DNA of 64,000 nt from Dyella sp. BiH032 (GCF_031954525.1 NZ_CP134867.1:2480001-2544000); one strand, 5' to 3'; positions 19,829-31,341 are shown, numbered from the stretch's first letter. Program-made: numbers and translations. Notes: generated by a model not told the origin, from the sequence alone.

Positions 19829-20254
19829 ATGGCGCTGGAGCGCACCCTTTCCATCATCAAGCCCGACGCTGTCGCCAAGAACGTGATCGGCGAAATCTAT
19901 GCCCGTTTCGAGAAGGCCGGTCTCAAGGTCGTGGCTGCCAAGATGGCGCAGCTGTCGCGCCAGGAAGCCGAAGGCTTCTACGCCGTGCACAAGGAACGTC
20001 CGTTCTTCAAGGCGCTGGTCGACTTCATGATCTCCGGTCCGGTGATGATCCAGGTGCTGGAAGGCGACAACGCCATCCTCAAGAATCGCGAGCTGATGGG
20101 CGCCACCAATCCGAAGGACGCCGCGCCGGGCACCATCCGCGCCGACTTCGCCGATTCGATCGATGCCAACGCCGTGCACGGCTCGGACGCGCCGGAGACC
20201 GCCAAGGTCGAGATCGCGTACTTCTTCGCCGCGACCGAAGTGCACTCGAGGTAA
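19829..20254 (+). CDS. ndk: Nucleoside diphosphate kinase
   Basis: A 141-aa enzyme of the standard bacterial length that equilibrates NTP and dNTP pools. The phosphorylated His117 is in the motif NAVHGSDAP, and the N-terminal [12 protein letters not shown] is invariant in the family. A CCGGAG ribosome site precedes the ATG. It opens the ndk-rlmN-pilW-rodZ run that is conserved in xanthomonads. GC-rich hairpins lie between it and rlmN. Confidence 0.97.
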   Translation: MALERTLSIIKPDAVAKNVIGEIYARFEKAGLKVVAAKMAQLSRQEAEGFYAVHKERPFFKALVDFMISGPVMIQVLEGDNAILKNRELMGATNPKDAAPGTIRADFADSIDANAVHGSDAPETAKVEIAYFFAATEVHSR

Positions 20255-20290
20255 ACCCGACCGCGCCCCTCGTGGGCGCGGCCTTCCACG

Positions 20291-20312
20291 GCGGCCACCC
20301 GGCCGCGCTTTT
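20291..20312 (+). terminator. Hairpin between ndk and rlmN
   Basis: GCGGCC and GGCCGC (20291-20296 and 20301-20306) form a six-base stem with a four-base loop followed by GCTTTTCC. A second, larger hairpin without a T-run precedes it (CCGCGCCC 20261-20268 with GGGCGCGG 20274-20281). Together they could end or attenuate ndk transcription before rlmN, whose start is only about ten bases further on. Confidence 0.55.
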
Positions 20313-20321
20313 CCGAAGACG

Positions 20322-21458
20322 ATGAACCAGGCCGTATCCACACCATCCACCGAGAAGGTCAACCTGCTCGATTTCGATCGCCAGGGGCTGCGCGATTTCT
20401 TCGCACAGCTGGGCGAGAAGCCTTATCGCGCCGAGCAGGTGATGAAGTGGATCTACCACCGCCTGGAAGACGACTTCGCGAACATGACTGATGTAGGCAA
20501 GGCGCTTCGGGCGAAGCTCGAGGCGTCCTGCTATGTCGGTCCGCCGAAGACCCTGTTCGACAAGGGCGCTACCGACGGCACCCACAAATGGCTGCTGGGC
20601 ATGGACGGCGGCAACGCAGTGGAAGCGGTGTACATCCCCGAACCCACCCGCGGCACGCTGTGCGTGTCCTCGCAGGTGGGCTGCGGCCTGAACTGCCAGT
20701 TCTGCTCCACCGCCACGCAGGGCTTCAACCGTAACCTGGCCACATCCGAGATCATCGGCCAGATGTGGGTGGCGGCCAAATACCTCGGCAACATCACGCA
20801 CCAGAACCGCCGCATCACCAACGTGGTGATGATGGGCATGGGCGAGCCGCTGCTGAACTTCGATAACGTCGTCAAGGCGATGAGCCTGATGCGCGACGAC
20901 CTGGGCTTCGGCCTGGCCTCCAAGCGCGTGACCCTGTCGACCGCCGGCATGGTGCCGATGATCGACAAGCTGTCCGAAGCCATCGATGTGTCCCTGGCTG
21001 TGTCGCTGCACGCGGCCAACGACGAGCTGCGCACCGAGCTGGTGCCGCTCAACAAGCGCTATCCGATCGACGAGCTGGTCGGCGCTTGCCGCCGCTGGCT
21101 GGAACGCAAGCCGCGCACGTCGATCACCTTCGAATACACGCTGATGAAGGGCGTCAACGACCAGCCCGAGCACGCACGCCAGCTGATCAAGCTGATGCGC
21201 AAGCTGCCCAACTGCAAGGTCAACCTGATCCCCTTCAATCCATTCCCCGGCACGCGCTTCGAGCGTTCCGACGCCGACACGATCCGCGCCTTTCAGACCC
21301 AGCTGCTCAATGCCAACATCCTCACGATGCTGCGCCGCACCCGCGGCGACGACATCGATGCGGCATGCGGGCAGCTGAAGGGACAGGTGCTGGACCGCAC
21401 GCGCCGCCAGGCCGAGTTCCGCAAACGTCTGGAAGAGGGTACGAGTCATGCGGCTTGA
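20322..21458 (+). CDS. rlmN: Dual-specificity RNA methyltransferase RlmN
   Basis: A 378-aa radical-SAM enzyme that methylates C2 of A2503 in 23S rRNA and A37 in some tRNAs. The iron-sulfur cluster motif is C121-x3-C125-x2-C128 (CGLNCQFC). The C-terminal cysteine needed for the methyl-transfer intermediate is present in DIDAACGQL. The start at 20322 gives the normal N-terminus. Its last 11 bases overlap the start of pilW, indicating translational coupling. Confidence 0.96.
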   Translation: MNQAVSTPSTEKVNLLDFDRQGLRDFFAQLGEKPYRAEQVMKWIYHRLEDDFANMTDVGKALRAKLEASCYVGPPKTLFDKGATDGTHKWLLGMDGGNAVEAVYIPEPTRGTLCVSSQVGCGLNCQFCSTATQGFNRNLATSEIIGQMWVAAKYLGNITHQNRRITNVVMMGMGEPLLNFDNVVKAMSLMRDDLGFGLASKRVTLSTAGMVPMIDKLSEAIDVSLAVSLHAANDELRTELVPLNKRYPIDELVGACRRWLERKPRTSITFEYTLMKGVNDQPEHARQLIKLMRKLPNCKVNLIPFNPFPGTRFERSDADTIRAFQTQLLNANILTMLRRTRGDDIDAACGQLKGQVLDRTRRQAEFRKRLEEGTSHAA

Positions 21459-22233
21459 ACGGATTCTGCTCGCGGCCTGCCTGGGCGCCTCGCTGACCGC
21501 CTGCGTTTCCACCGGCGGCAGCCAGGAAGGCCCGACCCCTCGTGCCTCGCGCAGCGAGAACGCCCAGGAAGGCGCCCGCGTGCATACGGAGCTTGCCCAG
21601 TCGTACATGCAGAATGGCGACATGCAGGACGCCATGATCAAGCTCAACAAGGCGCTGCAGTTCGATCCGAACTATGTGCCTGCCCATACCGTAATGGCGG
21701 TGCTGTACGAACGCATCAGCAATCCGGTCGAGGCTGAGAAGCACTACCGCAAGGCGGTGGCGCTGGACCCGTCGAAGGGCGATACCAACAACAACCTCGG
21801 TGCCTTCCTCTGCAAGACGGGGCGCGCGGCCGAGGCGGCGCAGTACTTCCAGAAGGCGGTCGCCGATCCCTTCTACCAGACGCCGGCGCTGGCCTGGACC
21901 AATGCCGGTCGCTGTCTCGAGGGTACGGGCGATGTCGCCGGTGCCGAAGACGATTACCGCAAGGCGATCACGCTCGATCCGCAGAACGCCGAAGCGCTGC
22001 TGCAGATCGCCTCGTTGCTTTACAGCAAGCAGAACGATCCGTTTCGTGCACGGGCTTTCCTCCAGCGTTACGACGCGCTGGGACAGCCGTCGCCCGACGG
22101 GCTCAAGCTCGGCCATGACATCGAACTCCGCCTGGGCAACAAGGACGCTGCCCGCAACTACAGCAGGCGATTGCAGAGCCAGTTCCCGGATTCGGAACAG
22201 GCTCGCGCCATCGACTCAACCGCAAGCCAATGA
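21448..22233 (+). CDS. pilW: Type IV pilus biogenesis/stability lipoprotein PilW (PilF)
   Basis: A 261-aa outer-membrane lipoprotein with a lipobox (SLTAC, Cys19) followed by about six tetratricopeptide repeats; the repeats are visible as regularly spaced Ala/Tyr/Pro patterns ([36 protein letters not shown]). In Pseudomonas the homologue pilots the PilQ secretin to the outer membrane. The location between rlmN and rodZ is the standard place for this gene in gammaproteobacteria with type IV pili. Confidence 0.93.
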   Translation: MRLERILLAACLGASLTACVSTGGSQEGPTPRASRSENAQEGARVHTELAQSYMQNGDMQDAMIKLNKALQFDPNYVPAHTVMAVLYERISNPVEAEKHYRKAVALDPSKGDTNNNLGAFLCKTGRAAEAAQYFQKAVADPFYQTPALAWTNAGRCLEGTGDVAGAEDDYRKAITLDPQNAEALLQIASLLYSKQNDPFRARAFLQRYDALGQPSPDGLKLGHDIELRLGNKDAARNYSRRLQSQFPDSEQARAIDSTASQ

Positions 22234-23216
22234 CATCCATGCAGTCACAGCCGGCCGGTCCGGAGGCCGGGGAAAGGGTCCTGTTTGACGCGCGCGCACA
22301 GGGGGCGGTCGCTCTGCAGGAAAATTTCGGCTCGCGCCTGCGCGCGGCCCGCGAAGCCAAGGGGCTGGACATCGAAAGCTGCGGCCAGGCCCTGCGCCTG
22401 CCCGTGCGTGTCCTGCGCCAGCTCGAAAGCGGCGATTACGCAGGCATCGACTATCAGGTGTACCTCGCTGGCTACCTGAGCAAGTACGGGCGCCACGTGG
22501 GCGTGGACGAGCAGGCCATCCAGGCCGAACTCGCCCGCCTGACGCCGGTAGAGCCTACGCTGGTGGCCACCGGCGGCATCTCGCACTCGCGCTACCTGCT
22601 CGAGCGCTATGCCCGCGCGGCTACCTATGTGGTGCTGACGGCAGCGATCGTGGTGCCGACCATCTGGCTGGGCGTGCGCGGCACGCTCGACCGCGACGTC
22701 AGCCACCTCGCGCCTTTGGACGCCAAGCCGGTCGCCCAGGCCGACCTGCCGGCGGTATCGGGCAGCGTCGCGGCCGTGCAGGGCGCCGGCACCGCCCAGG
22801 TTCCGGCGGCGCCCAAGCCGGCGGAACCGGCTGCCGACACGCAGGAGCAGCCGCTGCTGGCGTCGATGGCCCCATTCCCCAACCTGGGCAGCAGCGATGC
22901 GGCCCAGCCCAAGGATCCGCTCAAGGCCGCGCCGGTCGGCGACGGTGCGCATAGCCTGTCGCTCGAACTACCCAATGCCAGCTGGGTGGAAGTGACCGCG
23001 CAGGACGGTTCCCGCCTGGAATACGGCCTGCTGCCGGCAGGCACCAGCAAGACCTACCGCAGCGACAAGCCGCTGGTGGTGCGCATCGGCAATGCGACCG
23101 GCGCCCAGGTCTCGCTGGATGGTCAGCCCGTCGTGCTCGATAGCTTCCGCCGGGCCAATGTGGCGCACTTCAAGGTGGATGTGCGCGACGGCAAGGCCTC
23201 GCCCAGCGGCGTCTGA
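22230..23216 (+). CDS. rodZ: Cytoskeletal/cell-shape protein RodZ-like
   Basis: A 328-aa bitopic protein. An N-terminal Xre-type helix-turn-helix domain (about 30-100: LRAAREAKGLDIESC, VYLAGYLSKYGRHVGV) is followed by one transmembrane helix (about 132-148), an Ala/Pro-rich linker and a periplasmic beta domain of the DUF4115 type (SWVEVTAQDG near residue 250). RodZ links MreB filaments to the cell-wall elongation machinery. Its ATG overlaps the pilW stop. In E. coli the next genes are ispG and hisS; here yfgM follows after a 219-base gap instead. Confidence 0.9.
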   Translation: MTSMQSQPAGPEAGERVLFDARAQGAVALQENFGSRLRAAREAKGLDIESCGQALRLPVRVLRQLESGDYAGIDYQVYLAGYLSKYGRHVGVDEQAIQAELARLTPVEPTLVATGGISHSRYLLERYARAATYVVLTAAIVVPTIWLGVRGTLDRDVSHLAPLDAKPVAQADLPAVSGSVAAVQGAGTAQVPAAPKPAEPAADTQEQPLLASMAPFPNLGSSDAAQPKDPLKAAPVGDGAHSLSLELPNASWVEVTAQDGSRLEYGLLPAGTSKTYRSDKPLVVRIGNATGAQVSLDGQPVVLDSFRRANVAHFKVDVRDGKASPSGV

Positions 23217-23219
23217 TTC

Positions 23220-23245
23220 CGCCTGACGGGCCGCGTCGTCAGGCG
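23220..23245 (+). terminator. Hairpin after rodZ
   Basis: CGCCTGACG (23220-23228) and CGTCAGGCG (23237-23245) form a perfect nine-base stem with an eight-base loop directly after the rodZ stop. There is no clear T-run behind it, so it may be a weak terminator or an mRNA-stabilising structure. The rest of the gap has a TATGCT that could be the -10 for yfgM at about 23323. Confidence 0.5.
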
Positions 23246-23435
23246 CGGTCCGCTCTCCGCATGGCGTCGCGACCGGCGCTTCCGTCGACGCGAAACGGTC
23301 AACGCGGGGTAGTGCGATCGGTTATGCTTGCCCTTTGTATCCGCCCAGCGAACGCCGGCCGGATCGTTCCAGTTCCTACGCGCCAGGACGGCCGCCGTGC
23401 CTCCGGCGGTATCCGTTCCCTTCAAGGGTGATTGC

Positions 23436-24086
23436 ATGGCATTTGAAGTCTACGACGACTACGAGCAGGGCGAACGCGTACAGAAATGGCTGCGCCAGAA
23501 TGGCCTGTCCATCGTGGTCGGCGTCGTGATCGGTCTGGTCGGCATCTTCGGCTGGCAGCAGTGGAGCAATCACAAGGCCGGTCGCGAGAGCGAGGCTTCG
23601 CAGCTCTACCAGCAGGTGCAGACCGCCGTCGCCGCCGGCAAGAACGATCAGGCCGACGCGATCACCGAGCAGCTGTTCAAGGATTTCGCCGAGTCGCCCT
23701 ACGCAGTGTTCGCCGCCGGCGACCGCGCGGTGCGCCAGGTCAATGCCAAGCAGCTCGACAAGGCTTTGGTCTCGCTGAACTGGGCCGAGAGCCACGCGGC
23801 CAATCCCGAACTGAAGGCGCTCATGCAGTTGCGCATCGCGCAGGTGCAGCTGGCGCAGGACAAGGCCGCCGACGCAGTGTCCACGCTGGACCGCATGACG
23901 CCGAAAAACTACGAAGGCCTGAGCCAGGAACTACGCGGCGACGCCCTGGTCAAGCTTGGGCGCCCGGATGACGCGCGCAAGGCCTATGAGGCTGCCAAGG
24001 CCGCGCTGGGCGAAGGTGCGCCGCAGAGCGGCGCCTTGCAGTTGAAACTCGACAATCTGGCCGTGGCCGGGAAGCAGGGTGCATGA
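23436..24086 (+). CDS. yfgM: YfgM family TPR-like periplasmic protein
   Basis: A 216-aa protein with a short cytoplasmic head (FEVYDDYEQGERVQKWLRQN), one transmembrane helix at about residues 22-42 and a periplasmic alpha-helical repeat domain. This is the YfgM/ancillary SecYEG translocon layout. In E. coli YfgM associates with the SecYEG-PpiD complex and passes clients to periplasmic chaperones. The internal ATG at 23436 is chosen because the extra upstream reading frame is not protein-like. It overlaps bamB by ATGA. Confidence 0.9.
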   Translation: MAFEVYDDYEQGERVQKWLRQNGLSIVVGVVIGLVGIFGWQQWSNHKAGRESEASQLYQQVQTAVAAGKNDQADAITEQLFKDFAESPYAVFAAGDRAVRQVNAKQLDKALVSLNWAESHAANPELKALMQLRIAQVQLAQDKAADAVSTLDRMTPKNYEGLSQELRGDALVKLGRPDDARKAYEAAKAALGEGAPQSGALQLKLDNLAVAGKQGA

Positions 24087-25294
24087 AAGCTGGTGTGATG
24101 AAACGAGCTTTGCTGGTGGGACTGGTGTCGGTAGCGGCCCTGGCCGGCTGCCATTCCTTCAAGAAGGAAAACGTCCAGCCGCCCACGCCGCTCGACAAGG
24201 ACTTCAAGCCGACGGCCCAGGTCACCCGCCTGTGGACCAGCAGCATCGGCAAGGGCGCCGGCGAAAGCGGTCTGCGTCTGCGCCCGGCCTTCGCCGACGG
24301 CGTGCTCTATGTGGCCAGCACCGACGGCAAGCTCGCCGCGCTCGACGCCACCAGCGGCAAGACGCTGTGGTCCAAGAGCTCCAGCACGAAGGGCTGGTTC
24401 GGCTGGGGCGACAAGAAGCGTAAGGACGCCTTCTACGCCGGCGGCCCAGGCGTGTCCGGCGACTTGCTGGCGATCGGCACCCTCGACGGCCACGTCTATG
24501 GCGTGAACGCCAAGGACGGTTCGCCACGCTGGGAAGCCACGGTCAGCTCTGAAGTGCTTTCCGCTCCCGCCGTGGTCGGCAACCTGGTGGTGGTCCGCAC
24601 CGGCGACGGCCGCCTTTACGGCCTGGACAGCACCTCGGGCGAGCGCCGCTGGGCGTACGACCAGGGCAACGTGCCGCTGCTCAGCCTGCGCGGCAATGGT
24701 CCGCTGCTGGTCGCCAACGGCGTGATCTTCCTGGGCAGCGACAATGGCAAGCTCGTCGCGCTGCGCCTGGACAACGGCGAGAAGCTCTGGGAACAGAGCC
24801 TCGCCAGCGGCGAAGGCCGCACCGAAATCGACCGCCTGAACGACGCCGACGGCGCCATCGTGCTCGATGGCAGCACGCTGTACGGCGCCGCTTATCACGG
24901 CAACCTGGTCGCCGTGGACGGCCCCAGTGGCCGCCCGCTCTGGTCGCGTCCGTTCTCCACCTTCACCTCCGTGGACGTCTCCGGCAACGCTCTCTACGGC
25001 GTCAACGACGACTCCCAGGTGTGGGCGTTCGACAAGAACGGCGGCGCCGATATGTGGAAGAACGACAAGTTCAAGTACCGCTGGCTCAGTGCGCCGGCCG
25101 TGCAGGGCAACTACGTGGTCGTCGGCGACCTGGAAGGCTACGTGCACTGGATGCAGACCAGCGACGGCGCCGTGGCCGCGCGCGAGCGCCTGTCCAAGAA
25201 GCCGATCCGCGCCCAGCCGCTGGTCGTGGGCGATACCGTGTACGTCGAAGACGTGAAGGGCCGCATCGGCGCCTATCGTCTCGGCACGCACTGA
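24083..25294 (+). CDS. bamB: Outer membrane assembly lipoprotein BamB
   Basis: A 403-aa lipoprotein, lipobox ALAGC near residue 24, then an eight-bladed PQQ-type beta-propeller visible as repeated GxLYxLDxxSGxxxW units. It is a subunit of the BAM complex that folds outer-membrane beta-barrels. A second in-frame ATG 15 bases downstream gives a more typical signal-peptide length. The coupling with yfgM and der is the same as in E. coli. Confidence 0.94.
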   Translation: MKAGVMKRALLVGLVSVAALAGCHSFKKENVQPPTPLDKDFKPTAQVTRLWTSSIGKGAGESGLRLRPAFADGVLYVASTDGKLAALDATSGKTLWSKSSSTKGWFGWGDKKRKDAFYAGGPGVSGDLLAIGTLDGHVYGVNAKDGSPRWEATVSSEVLSAPAVVGNLVVVRTGDGRLYGLDSTSGERRWAYDQGNVPLLSLRGNGPLLVANGVIFLGSDNGKLVALRLDNGEKLWEQSLASGEGRTEIDRLNDADGAIVLDGSTLYGAAYHGNLVAVDGPSGRPLWSRPFSTFTSVDVSGNALYGVNDDSQVWAFDKNGGADMWKNDKFKYRWLSAPAVQGNYVVVGDLEGYVHWMQTSDGAVAARERLSKKPIRAQPLVVGDTVYVEDVKGRIGAYRLGTH

Positions 25295-25316
25295 TCGCCG
25301 GAGTCCATGCGTTCCC

Positions 25317-26717
25317 ATGCTGCCCGTCGTCGCCCTGGTCGGTCGCCCCAATGTCGGTAAATCGACCCTTTTCAACGCACTGACGCGCAGCCGCGACGCC
25401 CTGGTGGCTGACATGCCGGGCGTCACCCGCGACCGCCACTACGGTGTGTGCCGCACCGGCGAGCGCCCGTTCGTGGTGGTCGACACCGGCGGCCTCTCCG
25501 GTGTCGAGGAGGGCCTGGACGCGCTCACCGCGCAGCAGGTCCGCCTGGCGATCGAGGAAGCCCAGGTGCTGGTCTTCGTGGTCGATGCGCGCGACGGCCT
25601 GCTGCCGCAGGATCGCGCCATCCTCGAAGACCTGCGCCGCAGCGGGAAGCCGATCATCGCCGCGGTCAACAAGACCGACGGCGTCGACGTGCAGACCGCG
25701 CTGTCGGAGTTCGCCGTCTTCGGCCTGGCCTCGACGCTGCCGCTGTCGGCCGCACACAACCGCGGCACAGACGAGCTCATCCATCACGTGTTGCCGCTGC
25801 TGCCGGAAGACGCGCACGAGGAGGTCGCCCCTGAGGACGAAGGCGCCATCCGCGTGGCCATCGTCGGGCGTCCGAATGCCGGCAAGTCCACCCTCATCAA
25901 TCGCCTACTCGGCGAAGAGCGGCTGATCGTCTCCAGCGTTGCCGGCACCACGCGCGATCCCATCCGCGTACCGTTGGAGCGCGACGGCCGCCGCTATGTG
26001 CTGATCGATACCGCCGGTGTGCGCCGCAAGGCGCGCGTCGAGGAAGCTGTCGAGAAGTTCAGCGTCATCAAGACCCTGCAGTCGATCGCCGCCGCCCAGG
26101 TGGTGGTGATCATGGTCGATGCGCGGGAAAACCTCGCCGACCAGGACCTCACCCTCATCGGCCATGCCGTGGACGAGGGCAGGGCGGTCGTCATTGCCAT
26201 CAACAAATGGGACGGCATGGACGCGTACCAGCGCGAACAATGCCAACGCGCGCTGGAGCGCCGTCTGCAGTTCGTCGATTGGGCCAAGCAGGTCTTCATC
26301 TCGGCGCTGCACGGCTCGGGCCTGCGCGAACTGATGCGCGCCATTGTGCGCGCCCACGACGCCGCCACGCGTGAGATGGGCTCCTCCGAACTCACCCGCA
26401 CGCTGGAGCGCGCCTACGAGGGCTACCAGCCACCGCTGGTGCGCGGCCATGCACCGAAGCTGCGTTTCGCCCATCCGGGCGGCAGCAATCCGCCGACCAT
26501 CGTCATCCACGGCAGCCGCACCAAGCACATCGCGCCGGCCTATCGCCGCTACCTGGAAGGCTTCTTTCGCAAGCGCTTCCGCCTCGAAGGCACGCCTGTG
26601 CGCATCGAATTCCGCGAAGGCGAGAACCCCTACGCCGGCAAGAAGAACGTGCTCACCGAAGGCCAGCTCCGCAAGCGGCAGCGCATGATCCGCGAGATGA
26701 AGCGCCGCAAGCGCTGA
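25317..26717 (+). CDS. der: Ribosome-associated GTPase Der (EngA)
   Basis: A 466-aa protein with two consecutive GTPase domains and a C-terminal KH-like domain. The P-loops are GRPNVGKST near residue 8 and GRPNAGKST near residue 183. The G4 motifs are NKTD and NKWD. Der acts in 50S subunit maturation. The C-terminus ends in a basic stretch, RQRMIREMKRRKR, as in other family members. It is the last gene of the run; a terminator lies about 170 bases further on. Confidence 0.97.
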   Translation: MLPVVALVGRPNVGKSTLFNALTRSRDALVADMPGVTRDRHYGVCRTGERPFVVVDTGGLSGVEEGLDALTAQQVRLAIEEAQVLVFVVDARDGLLPQDRAILEDLRRSGKPIIAAVNKTDGVDVQTALSEFAVFGLASTLPLSAAHNRGTDELIHHVLPLLPEDAHEEVAPEDEGAIRVAIVGRPNAGKSTLINRLLGEERLIVSSVAGTTRDPIRVPLERDGRRYVLIDTAGVRRKARVEEAVEKFSVIKTLQSIAAAQVVVIMVDARENLADQDLTLIGHAVDEGRAVVIAINKWDGMDAYQREQCQRALERRLQFVDWAKQVFISALHGSGLRELMRAIVRAHDAATREMGSSELTRTLERAYEGYQPPLVRGHAPKLRFAHPGGSNPPTIVIHGSRTKHIAPAYRRYLEGFFRKRFRLEGTPVRIEFREGENPYAGKKNVLTEGQLRKRQRMIREMKRRKR

Positions 26718-26807
26718 GCGTGGTGAGCGATAAAGCTCACAGCCGTTCATCACGGAGTTCACGAGTCGCCATCCTGCCGAGGGTCGCCTTGGCACCTTAA
26801 GACCGTC

Positions 26808-26827
26808 ATTCCGGCTCAGGCCGGAAT
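26808..26827. repeat. REP-like palindrome
   Basis: ATTCCGGCTCAGGCCGGAAT forms a perfect eight-base stem with a four-base TCAG loop. It is embedded in GTC...CCAGT flanks. This is the core of a widespread proteobacterial intergenic repeat found in many copies per genome. Confidence 0.6.
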
Positions 26828-26884
26828 CCAGTAGCGACAGCGCTCGCAAGAGCCTCAGCGCCCATCCGCGACGCCTCGGATTCG

Positions 26885-26917
26885 AAAGCCGGTCGCCATC
26901 GTGACTGCCGGCTTTTT
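26885..26917 (+). terminator. Probable der terminator
   Basis: AAAGCCGG (26885-26892) pairs with CCGGCTTT (26908-26915) around a 15-base loop, and the descending arm runs into a five-T stretch. It lies about 170 bases past the der stop in the correct orientation. Confidence 0.6.
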
Positions 26918-27092
26918 CGTTGTTGGGCGACTCGCTTCGCTCGCTTTGATGCCACTCACGGCGTTCCCGCGCTGCGCTCCGTCTCGCATGCACCGAAACG
27001 AAGGCCGCAACGAAGCCCCCGCATTTTCACCCCTGCCTACGACGGCATGCCCCCATGACGCACCCCTCCGCGGATCGTCCTAAACTCCGCAC

Positions 27093-28259
27093 ATGACCGA
27101 GTCCTTCAATCGCGAAAGCTGGCTCGCCGAGCTGCGCCAGCGCGTGCCGGAAATCGCCCCGGCGGAAGCCCTTGCCCGGCAGGCGGGCGGCGCCTTGCTG
27201 ATCGACGTGCGCGAGGACAATGAACGCGCCGATGGCACGCCCAGCGGTGCGCTGGGTTTGTCCCGGGGTTTTCTGGAACTGCGCATCGAACAGGTGGAGG
27301 CCGACCGCGGCCGGCCGATCGTGGCGCTCTGCGGCAGCGGCCAGCGCTCGCTGCTCGCCGCCGAAGCCTTGCAGCGCATGGGCTATCGGCAGGTCTATTC
27401 GGTCGCGGGCGGCTTCAACCGCTGGAAGGCCGAAGGCCTGCCGGTGGCCACAGGAAGCCTCGATGCCGACGCCGCCGAGCGCTATTCGCGCCAGCTCCGC
27501 CTGCCGCAGGTCGGCGAAGCCGGGCAGGCCAGGCTGGGCGCGGCGAAGATCGTCCTGCTCGGCGCCGGCGGTCTCGGCGCGCCGGCCGCGCTCTATCTCG
27601 CCGCGGCGGGCATGGGGCAACTCACCCTGATCGACGACGACCGCGTGGAGCGGTCCAACCTCCACCGCCAGGTGATCCACGCCGATGCCCGCGTCGGCAT
27701 GGCCAAGACCGAGTCCGCCCGCCTCGCGCTGAACGCGCTCAATCCGCGCGTGCGCATCGAAACGCGCGAGGAACGCCTGCGTGCCGACAACGTGGAACGC
27801 CTGCTGGCCGGCCACGACCTCATCATCGACGGCGCCGACAACTTCCCGGCGCGCTACCTCGTCGCCGCCGCGTCGCGCCAGCTCGGCCTGCCCATGGTGT
27901 ACGGCGCGGTCGAGCGCTTCACCGGCCAGGTGAGCGTGTTCGATCCGCGCCAGTCGGACGCACCGTGCTACCGCTGCCTTTTCCCGGAACCGCCGTCCGC
28001 TGCGGAAGCGCCGAACTGCAGCGAGGCCGGCGTGCTCGGCGTGCTGCCCGGCCTGATCGGCCTGTTGCAGGCCACCGAGGCGCTGAAGCTGGTGCTGGGG
28101 CTGGGCGAACCGCTGGTCGGACGTCTGCTGCACGTCGATGCGCTGACCATGCGTTTCCGCGAGACGCGCCTGCGCCGCGACCCGGCATGTCCTGGCTGCG
28201 GCCAGGGCGCCACCTTCGCCGGCTACGAGGACATCGCGCAGCTCTGCGCGACGGCCTAG
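27093..28259 (+). CDS. moeB: Rhodanese-ThiF/MoeB adenylyltransferase fusion
   Basis: A 388-aa E1-like enzyme. Residues about 15-108 are a rhodanese domain with the sulfur-accepting Cys in ALCGSGQRS. Residues about 125-385 are the ThiF/MoeB domain: nucleotide loop LGAGGLGAPAA, DDDRVERSNLHRQ and two zinc pairs (CYRC and CPGC). It should adenylate the C-terminal glycine of a ubiquitin-like sulfur carrier (MoaD or ThiS) and pass sulfur to it. In the eukaryotic MOCS3/Uba4 proteins the rhodanese is C-terminal; here it is N-terminal. Which carrier it serves is not shown, since no moa or thi gene is nearby. Confidence 0.87.
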   Translation: MTESFNRESWLAELRQRVPEIAPAEALARQAGGALLIDVREDNERADGTPSGALGLSRGFLELRIEQVEADRGRPIVALCGSGQRSLLAAEALQRMGYRQVYSVAGGFNRWKAEGLPVATGSLDADAAERYSRQLRLPQVGEAGQARLGAAKIVLLGAGGLGAPAALYLAAAGMGQLTLIDDDRVERSNLHRQVIHADARVGMAKTESARLALNALNPRVRIETREERLRADNVERLLAGHDLIIDGADNFPARYLVAAASRQLGLPMVYGAVERFTGQVSVFDPRQSDAPCYRCLFPEPPSAAEAPNCSEAGVLGVLPGLIGLLQATEALKLVLGLGEPLVGRLLHVDALTMRFRETRLRRDPACPGCGQGATFAGYEDIAQLCATA

Positions 28260-28269
28260 CGCGCCGGCA

Positions 28270-28839
28270 TCAGGCGAGGTCGTCCGGGATCAGCGAATAC
28301 ACCGCCGCGTCTAGCACGTCCTCGCCGATCACCAGCCGGCGGCGGCCGATGCCCTCGAACTGCGCGCCGGCTTTTGCCGCGCAACGGCGGCTGGCCTGGT
28401 TCTCTTCGGCGGCCAAAATCTCCACCCGCACCAGCCCCAGGGTTTCGAAACCGAAGCGCGCCACCGCCGGTACTGCGCGCGGTGCGATGCCCTGGCCCTG
28501 GCGCGACTGCCGCACCCAGTAGCCGAGGTTGGCGCTGCGGTGCTGCCGGTTGAACTGGTTGAGCCCCACGCCGCCGGCCACGCTGCCGTCGGCCTCGTCG
28601 ACGATGGCGAAGGCGAACAGTTCCTCGAGCTGCCAGCTCGCCTGGGCGTGGGCGATCCAGGCCACGCTGTCGTCGCGCGCATAGCCCTCGCGGCACCAGG
28701 GCAGCCAGCGCCCCACGCTCTGGATGGATTCGCTCGCGGCGGCGAACAGCGCATCCGCATCGTCCGGTTGCCACGGTCGAACCCGCAGCGAACCCGGCAA
28801 TAGCGCGAAGGACGGCCAGGGAGTGTCGTCTTGAGACAT
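28270..28839 (-). CDS. GNAT acetyltransferase, RimJ/RimL type
   Basis: A 189-aa N-acetyltransferase. The acetyl-CoA-binding motif R/Q-x2-G-x-G/A appears as [13 protein letters not shown], and [19 protein letters not shown] is the typical RimJ/RimL segment. These proteins acetylate N-termini or small molecules; the target is unknown. It converges with the rhodanese-ThiF gene ten bases away and diverges from folD. Its start falls just outside the proposed folD promoter. Confidence 0.85.
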   Translation of the reverse strand: MSQDDTPWPSFALLPGSLRVRPWQPDDADALFAAASESIQSVGRWLPWCREGYARDDSVAWIAHAQASWQLEELFAFAIVDEADGSVAGGVGLNQFNRQHRSANLGYWVRQSRQGQGIAPRAVPAVARFGFETLGLVRVEILAAEENQASRRCAAKAGAQFEGIGRRRLVIGEDVLDAAVYSLIPDDLA

Positions 28840-28846
28840 GGGCGGT

Positions 28847-28875
28847 TTGTGCGTGTCCGGGCCAGCCCGGATAAT
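28847..28875 (+). promoter_or_regulatory. Putative folD promoter
   Basis: TTGTGC (28847-28852) and GATAAT (28870-28875) are separated by 17 bases and match sigma-70 at three and five of six positions. The -10 ends 27 bases before the folD ATG. Confidence 0.4.
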
Positions 28876-28902
28876 AGGCCTCTTTGCAGGCGGGCAACGA
28901 CC

Positions 28903-29772
28903 ATGAGCGCACGGATCATCGACGGCAAACGCATCGCCAAGGAGCTGCTCGACCGCATCGGCCGCCGCGTGGCCGAGCGCAAGGCGCAGGGCCTGGCGGA
29001 GCCCGGCCTCGCCGTGGTGCTGGTGGGCGACGATCCGGCCTCCGCCGTCTATGTGCGCAACAAGCGCGCCGCGTGCAAGCAGGTGGGCTTCCGCTCCTTC
29101 GGCTACGACCTGCCGGCCAGCACCACCCAGGAAGCACTTTTCACGCTGATCGACCAGCTCAACGCCGACCCCGCCGTGCACGGCATCCTCGTGCAATCGC
29201 CGCTGCCCGAGCACATCGACGAGGACGCCCTGGTCGACCGCATCGATCCGGCGAAAGACGTGGACGGCTTCCAGGCGATCAACATCGGCCGCCTGGTGCT
29301 GCGCCGCTTCGGCCTGCGCCCGTGCACGCCGCGCGGCGTGATGACCCTGCTGGGCCACACCGACCGTCCCGTGCGCGGCCAGCACGCCGTCGTTGTCGGT
29401 GTCTCCAACCACGTCGGCCGCCCGCTGTTGCTGGAGCTGCTGATCGCCGGCTGCACCACCACGGCCTGCCACAAGTTCACCCGCGACCTGGAAAGCCACG
29501 TGCGCCAGGCCGATATCGTCATCGTCGCCGCCGGCAAGCCGGGCCTGGTCAAGGGCGAATGGATCAAGCCGGGCGCGGTAGTGATCGACGTGGGCATCAA
29601 CCGCCTGGAAGACGGCCGCCTGGTCGGCGACGTGGAGTTCGGCCCCGCCTCCGAACGCGCGAGCTGGATCACTCCGGTCCCCGGCGGCGTCGGCCCGATG
29701 ACGGTCGCCACGCTGCTGGAAAATACCCTGGAAGCGGCAGAATCCCACGGCGCCACGCACAAGGTGCGCTGA
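28903..29772 (+). CDS. folD: Methylenetetrahydrofolate dehydrogenase/cyclohydrolase FolD
   Basis: A 289-aa bifunctional one-carbon enzyme. The catalytic Y-x3-K motif is YVRNK, followed by the conserved QSPLPEH and CTPRGVM. The nucleotide site reads [11 protein letters not shown] where most homologues have GRSxIVGxP, a conservative variation. The C-terminal [12 protein letters not shown] is intact. The product 10-formyl-THF supplies purine synthesis, which fits its position next to guaB and guaA. The ATG at 28903 gives the standard N-terminus. Confidence 0.95.
   Translation: MSARIIDGKRIAKELLDRIGRRVAERKAQGLAEPGLAVVLVGDDPASAVYVRNKRAACKQVGFRSFGYDLPASTTQEALFTLIDQLNADPAVHGILVQSPLPEHIDEDALVDRIDPAKDVDGFQAINIGRLVLRRFGLRPCTPRGVMTLLGHTDRPVRGQHAVVVGVSNHVGRPLLLELLIAGCTTTACHKFTRDLESHVRQADIVIVAAGKPGLVKGEWIKPGAVVIDVGINRLEDGRLVGDVEFGPASERASWITPVPGGVGPMTVATLLENTLEAAESHGATHKVR

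Positions 29773-31341
<1,569 letters not shown>

Larger units (their letters stand above)
26718..27092. other. Intergenic region der-moeB
   Basis: This 375-base gap has no supported gene. It contains a REP-like palindrome (26808-26827), a probable terminator (26885-26917) and otherwise unremarkable sequence, including a degenerate stretch around 26930-27060 that reads as neither strand of a known protein. Confidence 0.6.
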
